DNA of 64,000 nucleotides, taken from contig CADCCH010000007.1 of NCBI GenBank assembly GCA_902799875.1, forward strand, positions 1 to 64,000. The letters run 5' to 3'. Shown in pieces: positions 53,561-60,500 of this stretch (positions within the stretch are counted from its first letter, which is position 1; the number at the start of each line of letters is the position of its first letter). This DNA comes from an uncultured Bacteroidales bacterium (GTDB lineage Bacteria > Bacteroidota > Bacteroidia > Bacteroidales > Paludibacteraceae). The position numbers and the translations under genes were made by a program. The notes under the pieces are model-generated. The model was given only the letters and a program-made list of their open reading frames with translations, did no database searches and was not told where the DNA came from.

Positions 53561-54358
53561 ATGAGGTACCAGATTCATCATCTTAGTAAGGATTTATTGC
53601 AGTGGATGCCCGTTCAGGCTTTTGAGGGCGAAGTGATTGTGGTGGACAAGCCGGAGCAAGTGGCGCCGGCGGTGGAGTACCTCCGTACCCAAAAGACCGT
53701 AGGCGTCGATACCGAGTCCCGTCCCAGTTTTCAGCGGGGCACGCATTACCCTACCGCCCTGGTCCAGATTGCTTCGCACGAACGCTGTTTCCTCTTCCGT
53801 CTGACGCACGTCGGCATGCCGCAGGAGCTTGCGGACTTCTTTGCGGACGAACGGGTTTGTAAGGTAGGCCTCGCTTTCAAAGACGATATCAATGGTCTGC
53901 GTCGCAGACGCAATTTCACGCCTGCCAACTGCATTGACATCCAGAAACTGGTGCCCCAATACGGCATTCTCGATCTCGGACTCCAGAAACTCTTCGCCAT
54001 CTGTTTTGGTCGTAAGATCTCCAAATCGCAGCAACTCACCAACTGGGAGAACACCCACCTCACGCCCGAGCAGGCGCGTTACGCCTCCACGGACGCATGG
54101 GCAACCCTTCTTATTTACGAAGACCTGCTGACCCACGAGCCGCTCGCTCCCGAAGAGGTGGCGGCGCTACAGCGCGAAGAGAAAGAGCGGATGATCGAGC
54201 ATCAGCAGGAGATCCAGGACCAGCGGCTGCGCGAACAAGGCATCGAGCCGCCGCCTCATCTCACGCCCGAGGAACGCGAGGCTCATCAGCGCGCCAAACG
54301 CCGCGAAGCCCGCAAAAGAAAACGCAATAACAAAAAATTTAAAAAACAGTCGTCATAA
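53561..54358 (+). CDS. 3'-5' exonuclease domain protein (RNase D-like)
   Basis: The 265-residue protein has a DEDD exonuclease fold: VGVDTES (first Asp and Glu, about 49-53), LAFKDDI (second Asp) and YASTDAW (Tyr and last Asp). The C-terminal 60 residues are very rich in Lys, Arg and Glu and end KRKRNNKKFKKQSS, a likely nucleic-acid-binding tail. Substrate unknown; Bacteroidota homologues are called 3'-5' exonuclease domain-containing proteins. Own promoter at 53501. Confidence 0.9.
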   Translation: MRYQIHHLSKDLLQWMPVQAFEGEVIVVDKPEQVAPAVEYLRTQKTVGVDTESRPSFQRGTHYPTALVQIASHERCFLFRLTHVGMPQELADFFADERVCKVGLAFKDDINGLRRRRNFTPANCIDIQKLVPQYGILDLGLQKLFAICFGRKISKSQQLTNWENTHLTPEQARYASTDAWATLLIYEDLLTHEPLAPEEVAALQREEKERMIEHQQEIQDQRLREQGIEPPPHLTPEEREAHQRAKRREARKRKRNNKKFKKQSS

Positions 54359-54378
54359 CGACATCTCGTCATGACGTA

Positions 54379-54393
54379 ATCACGTAATCTCGA
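54379..54393 (+). repeat. Dispersed short repeat ATCACGTAATCTCGA
   Basis: It lies between the exonuclease and phosphatase genes. One base differs from the copy inside the phosphatase gene at 55018-55032. Confidence 0.8.
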
Positions 54394-54398
54394 TTTTT

Positions 54399-55808
54399 AT
54401 GAAACGCTATCTTTTATCCTTTGTACTTATTCTTTGTTCTTTGCTCTGCGCTGCGGAGATCAAATACGTCTTCTACTTCATCGGTGACGGCATGGGCGCG
54501 AATCAGGTCCTGCTCTCCGAGATGTACCGTTCAGCCGTTCAGGGTCAGCCTCTCGGTCGGGTCCAGACGCTCATGACCACTTTCCCTTATTCGGGTCACG
54601 CTTCGTCCTATTCGGCTACCAACGGTATCACCGACTCCGCTGCAGCAGGTACCTGCCTCGCTACGGGCACCAAGACCCGCAACGGCATGCTTGGTCTGGA
54701 TGCCGACTCCGCACGCCTCACGACGATAGCCGAGGAACTCAAAGCACAAGGCTGGGGCATCGGTATCATGACTACCGTCGCCATCGACCATGCCACACCT
54801 GCCGCGTTCTACGCGCACGTGCCCAACCGCGATAAATATTATAAGATAGGTCAGCAGCTCCCGGAATCGAATTTCGATTTCTTCGGCGGCGCCGGTTTCC
54901 ACCACCCGCAGGGCAAGCACGACGATAAGAAAACCAACCTCTACCGCCTCGCCGAACAATCCGGCTACACGATCGCCCACGGCCTCGAAGAGGCCTCCTC
55001 GATCACGTCGTCACGTGATCACGTGATCTCGAAACTCATCCTCGTCCAACCCGGCGACTCCGGCTTGCACCATGGATCCAACCTCCCCTATGCCATCGAC
55101 CGCAAGCCCGGTGACCTGACGCTTGCGCAGATCGTCTCTACGGCAATACCTTTCCTCGATGCCCGTTATGACAAGTTCTTTATGATGGTGGAGGGCGGTA
55201 TGATCGATTATGCATGCCACGGCGACGATGCCGCTACGGCGATTGGTGAAGTATGGGATATGGACGAGGCAATGCGCGTAGCCTACGATTTCTACCTCGC
55301 TCATCCGGACGAGACCCTCATCGTCGTTACCGCCGACCATGAGACCGGCGGACTGGCTCTCGGTAACAGCGATTATACGCTCCATCTGGACTTGCTCCAG
55401 CACCAGCATTGTTCGGCATGGATCCTCTCGGACCGCTTTACCCAACTCTTCAAGGACAATAAGAAACCCTCGTGGGAGCAAGTGCAAGCCATTTATCGCG
55501 AGAGTCTCAGCTTCTGGGATCAGGTGGAAATAACGGCAGAGGAAGAGAAAGAACTGAAAACGCTATATAAGGCAGCCTGCAAAGGCAAAGCCAAAGATAC
55601 CAAGAACATGTATAAGTCGGTGAACGCCCTCGGGGATGCCGGTATCGCATTGCTGAACAAGAAAGCGCATATCGGTTGGACGACCCGCGCCCACTCTGCA
55701 CATGCGGTGCCTATTTTCGCTATCGGTCCCAACGCCCAGCTCTTCTCCGGCTGGCATGACAACACCGACATCGTCCCTCTCATCCATCGTGCGTTGCGGC
55801 AGGATTAA
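54399..55808 (+). CDS. phoA: Alkaline phosphatase, secreted
   Basis: The 469-residue product has a signal peptide (ILCSLLCAA). Alkaline phosphatase signatures are FIGDGMGANQVLL (metal Asp), TDSAAAGTCLATG (nucleophile Ser near residue 79), HATPAAFYAHV, MVEGGMIDYACHGDD and VTADHETGGLAL. It releases phosphate in the periplasm or outside. A stretch at 55003-55036 encoding SITSSRDHVISK consists of repeated CACGTGATC words and may be an in-frame insertion. Confidence 0.94.
   Translation: MKRYLLSFVLILCSLLCAAEIKYVFYFIGDGMGANQVLLSEMYRSAVQGQPLGRVQTLMTTFPYSGHASSYSATNGITDSAAAGTCLATGTKTRNGMLGLDADSARLTTIAEELKAQGWGIGIMTTVAIDHATPAAFYAHVPNRDKYYKIGQQLPESNFDFFGGAGFHHPQGKHDDKKTNLYRLAEQSGYTIAHGLEEASSITSSRDHVISKLILVQPGDSGLHHGSNLPYAIDRKPGDLTLAQIVSTAIPFLDARYDKFFMMVEGGMIDYACHGDDAATAIGEVWDMDEAMRVAYDFYLAHPDETLIVVTADHETGGLALGNSDYTLHLDLLQHQHCSAWILSDRFTQLFKDNKKPSWEQVQAIYRESLSFWDQVEITAEEEKELKTLYKAACKGKAKDTKNMYKSVNALGDAGIALLNKKAHIGWTTRAHSAHAVPIFAIGPNAQLFSGWHDNTDIVPLIHRALRQD
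55018..55032 (+). repeat. Dispersed short repeat ATCACGTGATCTCGA in coding sequence
   Basis: In-frame copy within the phosphatase gene. CGTGATCTCGA is also found in maf at 48012-48022. Confidence 0.8.
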
Positions 55809-55844
55809 GAGGCTTCCTATGCAATGAGTGTTAGCGTAGTACAC

Positions 55845-55891
55845 CGCGACCATCCCGCGACCATTCCGTGACCACACCGCGACCATCGCGA
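55845..55891. repeat. Degenerate tandem repeat CGCGACCAT
   Basis: About four imperfect copies of ACCGCGACCAT/CCCGCGACCAT occur after the phosphatase gene. No gene or terminator is evident in them. Confidence 0.75.
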
Positions 55892-55945
55892 ACGTCTCTG
55901 TAGGATTTTAGCCGCCGTTTAGTACAGATTTGTCGCCCGCTTAAA

Positions 55946-55976
55946 AACCAAACAACCCCGCCAAATTGGCAGGGCT
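55946..55976 (-). terminator. Terminator of DUF4160-DUF2442 module 1 (31-base repeat copy)
   Basis: The stem GCCAAATTGGC lies within a 31-base sequence identical to 56501-56531. It follows the DUF2442 gene on the minus strand. Confidence 0.7.
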
Positions 55977-55982
55977 ATCAAA

Positions 55983-56192
55983 TTATCGTTGCAAGAACCC
56001 ATCAAAACATAGGTCCTCATCTATCAGAGGCCAATGAATACCATAGGGCGAACATTCGTAGTTGGCTCTCTCTTTCTCGCTTGCATGCAGTAACCTAGGG
56101 TAGCGTGCGAATGGCTCACATGCCTCACGACCATCAGCAGTACGTATCCATACTCCTGTGTCGGTCAACCATATTTTAGAAACATTAAGCAT
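55983..56192 (-). CDS. DUF2442-like protein, module 1
   Basis: The 69-residue product (MLNVSKIWLTDTGVWIRTADGREACEPFARYPRLL...YGIHWPLIDEDLCFDGFL) has the DUF2442 layout: an N-terminal strand, an 'xDGRE' turn, and a C-terminal 'xIHWPxIDEDLxxDGL' motif. DUF2442 genes commonly sit beside DUF4160 genes in toxin-antitoxin-like pairs; the function is unproven. It starts 5 bases after the truncated DUF4160 gene. Confidence 0.8.
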   Translation of the reverse strand: MLNVSKIWLTDTGVWIRTADGREACEPFARYPRLLHASEKERANYECSPYGIHWPLIDEDLCFDGFLQR

Positions 56193-56197
56193 AGCTA

Positions 56198-56347
56198 TTA
56201 GTTTTTGAAATATTCATTCCAACGACTTACAATAATTTCCTTATTTTCCTCTATGACGGATTCTGCCAATCTCAGTTCTGATGCCTTTAATCCATTATTC
56301 TCAATGAGTTTAACCTCTGGCTCTACGCTGAAAAATAATGTTGGCAT
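56198..56347 (-). CDS. DUF4160-like protein with missing middle, module 1
   Basis: The 49-residue product starts MPTLFFS, as DUF4160 proteins do, and then continues with a typical DUF4160 C-terminus (VEPEVKLIENNGLKASELRLAESVIEENKEIIVSRWNEYF). The central region with the H-x-P-x-H-x-H motif is absent, so about 30-40 codons appear deleted in frame. It is preceded by a full promoter and followed 5 bases later by DUF2442. Probably non-functional or assembly-damaged. Confidence 0.65.
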   Translation of the reverse strand: MPTLFFSVEPEVKLIENNGLKASELRLAESVIEENKEIIVSRWNEYFKN

Positions 56348-56376
56348 AATAGTTTTGTATTTTCAATTTTGCGAGG

Positions 56377-56408
56377 CAAAATTACAACAAAAAATTGATA
56401 TATGCAAA
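56377..56408 (-). promoter_or_regulatory. Promoter of DUF4160-DUF2442 module 1
   Basis: On the minus strand TTTG (56405-56408, in TTTGCATATATC) and TAATTTTG (56377-56384) are 20 bases apart. Confidence 0.8.
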
Positions 56409-56500
56409 TTTTTGAGGGATTTTCTTGCGAATTTGTCCAAAATGGCCAAAAATGATCCAAAAAGATCTGTTAAATCTGTATAATCTGTGGGACATATAAT

Positions 56501-56541
56501 AACCAAACAACCCCGCCAAATTGGCAGGGCTGTTTGGTTCA
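56501..56541 (-). terminator. Terminator of module 2 (31-base repeat copy)
   Basis: AACCAAACA pairs with TGTTTGGTT around CCCCGCCAAATTGGCAGGG, a long near-perfect stem. The first 31 bases are identical to 55946-55976. Confidence 0.8.
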
Positions 56542-56563
56542 TTCGCCACAAGGGCGCAGGCGA

Positions 56564-56710
56564 TTAACCTCCGATGATGCTACCACCGGGAGGAGGAGTT
56601 ATACTACCTGTTCCTTCTCCACTATTCTGGAGAGGGCTTGCGGCCTGCATCAAGGACGTAGCAAAAACTTCTGCTACCTCTACCATTGGTTGATTATAAT
56701 TCTTTTTCAT
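56564..56710 (-). CDS. Tiny MK-x-x-Y-x-x-P peptide gene, third of three
   Basis: The 48-residue product begins MKKNYNQPMVEVAEV, continues FATSLMQAASPLQNSG and ends in a Gly/Pro/Ser tail (SITPPPGGSIIGG). It shares layout with the peptides at 14567 and 15836. It follows DUF2442 module 2 by 28 bases, before the module's terminator, so it is the last gene of that operon. The glycine-rich tail and conserved leader-like head recall peptide precursors, but no modifying enzyme is nearby. Confidence 0.6.
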   Translation of the reverse strand: MKKNYNQPMVEVAEVFATSLMQAASPLQNSGEGTGSITPPPGGSIIGG

Positions 56711-56738
56711 AATTGCAAATATTAGGGTTTTTATATTG

Positions 56739-56981
56739 TTATGCTGCTTTCAGTAAATCAAGCACAGAGTATATACGTGTCATATGCTCGAACGAAAAAT
56801 ATTGGTCGTCCAGAATCATCCATTCATTACGGCGTTTAACCGACATATGTTGGATATCCGGGAACATAGATACCGGAACGATAATCTCGCGACCATCGGT
56901 CAGAGACACGGAGAACTTTCCTCTATGCGAGGTAAAATCCATGTCCTTTATACCTATTTTTACATTCGGCATCTTACACAT
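56739..56981 (-). CDS. DUF2442-like protein, module 2
   Basis: The 80-residue product (MCKMPNVKIGIKDMDFTSHRGKFSVSLTDGREIIVPVSMFPDIQ...) has the DUF2442 core, including the TDGREIIVP turn and a C-terminal EWMILDDQYFSFEHM segment. AGGAGG lies 7 bases before ATG 56981 and decides this start over an upstream in-frame codon. It follows DUF4160 by 16 bases and precedes the tiny peptide gene. Confidence 0.75.
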   Translation of the reverse strand: MCKMPNVKIGIKDMDFTSHRGKFSVSLTDGREIIVPVSMFPDIQHMSVKRRNEWMILDDQYFSFEHMTRIYSVLDLLKAA

Positions 56982-56997
56982 AATAAGTCCTCCTGAT

Positions 56998-57294
56998 TTA
57001 TTTACCAATATTTTTAAGTTCGGTCTTTTCGCCACGGAAAGTCAATGTTATCTGGTCGTTTATCAGATTCCAATGCTTATCGATGGCATTTACGATCATA
57101 TTATTCTCTTTCGCGCTTAATTCTGATTCGGCAATTTCAACACATTTAGCGCCATTTGATTCTATCCATATTTTAGCAACAGATCTACGATGACGACCGC
57201 CTTTCTTGAACACATGTACGTGTCTTCTGTTGTCGTTCGCATCAATAGGCATCGTTACCAAAATGAATGTTTTTATGAACGCTAACTGTCCCAT
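56998..57294 (-). CDS. DUF4160-like protein, module 2
   Basis: The 98-residue product has the DANDNRRHVHVFKKGGRHRRSVAKIWIE core of this group (H-V-H-V in place of the classical H-x-H-x-H) and a helical C-terminus. It is the first gene of a three-gene operon behind the promoter at 57313. It is complete, unlike its counterpart in module 1. Suspected toxin-antitoxin-like partner of DUF2442; activity unknown. Confidence 0.75.
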   Translation of the reverse strand: MGQLAFIKTFILVTMPIDANDNRRHVHVFKKGGRHRRSVAKIWIESNGAKCVEIAESELSAKENNMIVNAIDKHWNLINDQITLTFRGEKTELKNIGK

Positions 57295-57312
57295 ACTTCT
57301 TCAAATCGGCTG

Positions 57313-57343
57313 CAAATTTACTACAAAAATTTGGAATACACAA
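57313..57343 (-). promoter_or_regulatory. Promoter of DUF4160-DUF2442 module 2
   Basis: On the minus strand TTG (57341-57343) and TAAATTTG (57313-57320) are 20 bases apart. Confidence 0.75.
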
Positions 57344-57486
57344 GTCTTTTATGGAAAATTTCAAATTTATTTGAGGATTTTGCTTAAAATGGCTTGTTAC
57401 TCGCACAAACGTGCGAACGTTAATTCGGCGGGAACCCACCGCTGTGGGAGGGCCGAAGTTACGACAAATTTTTATAGTTCCAGCAT

Positions 57487-57516
57487 TTTGGTGGGAGGGA
57501 CGAATCCCTCCTCACC
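57487..57516 (-). terminator. Hairpin after the giant secreted-protein gene
   Basis: GGTGGGAGGGA pairs with TCCCTCCTCACC around CGAA. It follows the minus-strand stop at 57533. A second hairpin (CCCAC-CGCT-GTGGG) lies at about 57435-57448. Confidence 0.65.
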
Positions 57517-57532
57517 ATTTGCCGAATTTAGT

Positions 57533-60500
57533 TTATTTTACCAATTTACCGGTTACATCGTACATCTTTTCTCCACGGAGGATGTACATCTGACCGTTGA
57601 TCATCATCTTAACCGGAGCGTCAGTTGCGTTGAGTGCATCCATGCCGGTTGCAGTTTGCTCGTTATAAACAGTCATTGTTACGCGACGGCGACCCGGAGC
57701 AGGAGTTGAAGGAACATAATTCGGAACATCAGTCATATCCAGATATGCGCGGTTTGCGCCCACATATACATTATCCGTGTTAACGAAGTAAAGTGCGTTA
57801 TTGTAAATAATGTAGTTGTTTTCGGACTGTGCAATCTTTACTTGGCTGAACGAACCAACCAGACCGTTGTTGCCCTCGGTAAGAGGAGCCAATACTGCAT
57901 CACCGGTGTAAGCAACCTCAAGCGTGCTTGCTGCTGCACGGAAGATATACGGACGACCTGCATCGAGTGTACCGATAACTTCCTCCAAGATAACATCGTT
58001 TCCGTTTGCTGCTTTGCTCAGTACTTTCCAGATCGAGCCAGCTTTAACAGCGGTAACAGCCTTGTCAAGACACATGGTGTAGTACCAACCTGCGGTCAGA
58101 CCAGTACGAACTTCGGTGTATTGCGGTTCCGGCTCTACAACAACTTTCTTGTAGAGTTGGATAGCTTGCTGACCGCTCTTGTAGTAACGGAAACGTAATT
58201 GATCGCTCGCGTAGTTGTAACGGAGAGCAGGACCAGCAGAACCAGTAATTACTGCCTCGCCATCTGTGATTGCAAACGTGTTCACATAAGCCTCAGTCGT
58301 GCTCTTATCCATACCGTTAGAGTTTGCTTCTCTACCGATATACAAACCACTTGCAGATTGCAGTGAACCGGCTGTTACATCAATGGTAAATACCGCAGCA
58401 TCCAATTCCGTATTTCCTGCGATTTCGTCGTTTTCGATTTCAACAGCAAGTGCCTTCATTGCTTGATCTACATTATCAAGCGAGCCATCAAATACAACTG
58501 CATCATGCGTAGCGTCGCCCTCATATACAATCAGGTACTCACCATCAGTAATGTCAGCTGTAGCTGTTACTTTGCGATAAACAGTACTTGTCGGAGTCGG
58601 AGCAGGTTTGTTAACCGTAATAGTATAAGTAGCTTCACTTTCAATATATGCAGCAGTTTCATCAAAGTGTGCAGTGATGACTGCTGTACCATAGCCACCG
58701 GCAAGAGTAATTACACCATTCTCATCAACGGTTGCAACAGACTCTTTGTCGGAACTATAAGTAATAGGACTAACACTGAATGTGTTGCTCAAAGTCGGAG
58801 CTGACCATGCATCACCGGCAGTAATTATTGCAGATGCCGGGTTGTAAGCCAAAGCAGGATTCTCCTTACCAGCAGTAACAGTAATATCGTACTCAGCAAT
58901 CTTCACTTCGTTCAGATAAACCTCTGCCTTCGTGTCGCCTGCTGTGCTCAAATCAGCCTGTACGGTAAAGTCTTCAACCGGTTCAGTAATAGTTTCACCT
59001 GCGTCATAAGATGCATAAACCTCAAGACCTGTGTAGTCAAATGTACCATTCTGTTCGAATGTGGTCTCATAAGTACCGCCCAAGAAATAGTGGTCAACAG
59101 CAAGCGGATCACCAGTGTACCAAACCTTGATAGAAGCAATCTCCAAACGTCCGCTGCTTCCGGTTCCCTTATTAACGATATTCACACTTTCTACATTCAA
59201 GCCGGAAGGAGTGCTATAATCACTCGACTTAGCCACACTCTCAGAGCCTAACAGATTCTCATTGCCATCTACACTATAAGCAACGGTTGTTGCATAAGTG
59301 TTTGTAGTCGTAATCTTAACCTGATCAATCGTGCATCCCTTCTTAGCCTTTAATGTGATATATCCACCAATCTTATCAGCACTCGGGGCTTGATACAGAC
59401 GGATACCATCGTTATAGTTAGCAGGTGCTGTTCCTGCCTCTCCTTGATACGATGCAAATGAGATATCATTCGGTGTCATATCACCGCTAACAGTAGTGAA
59501 TGCAGCAGGACTATTAGCCACCTTACGAGAATCAGCAGCAACGTTAATCGTATATGAAATAACAACTGCCTCATTGTAAGTAATCTCAATAGTCTTTTCA
59601 CCTGTTGTACTCATATCCGGCTCAGAGAACGTACACATAGAAGTAATATCCACCTTATTCTCGCCGAGAGCATCGTATGCAGCATAAACAATCAGACCAG
59701 TATGGTTGAATTCTTCATCCTGCATAAATGCGGTTTGATAGGTACCACCTAACTCATAATGGTCAATAGTAGCAGGCTCGCCGGTATAGTAAACCTTAAT
59801 GGAAGCAATTTCCAAACGACCATCACTACCTGTACCTAAGTTAAGAATGTTCACACTTGAAACATTCAAACCTGTACCTGTCGTATAGGAACCAGATTTT
59901 GCTACACTTTCAGATTTCAACAAATTTTCGTTATCATCTTTACTATAAGCAACGGTTGTTGCATACTTGCTTGTAGTAGTAATCTGCACTTCATCAATTG
60001 TACAACCAGCTTTAGCAGTCAACGTAATGAAGCCGCCAAAGTCATTTGAGCCACCAATCTGATACAAACGGATACCATCGTTATAGATAGCAGGAGCGGT
60101 GCTTGAGCCTCCTTGGTAAGATGCATAAGCGATATCAGCAGGAGCAAGATTTCCATTTGTTGTAGTAAATGTAGCAGGGCTGTTGGCAATATGACGGGTA
60201 TCAACCGTTGCACTAACAGTCAGAGTGTACGAAACCTGTGCGGCCTTGTAGGTTCCGTTACCTGCGAACGTTGCCGAAATAGTTGCAGAACCTTCACCAT
60301 TGATTGTTACCGTACCATCATTAGCTACTTCTGCTACTTGGTCATCGCTGGTCTCATAAGTTACATCAACACTATTGGGGTTAGTCAGCGGGTTGATGAA
60401 AGCAGCATCTCCAACAACTTTTTCTACAGCTGTTACTGCATATTCCAGACCAGCACTTGCTTTGCGGCTGAACGTGTAAATCGTATTGTTCTTATCGAAC

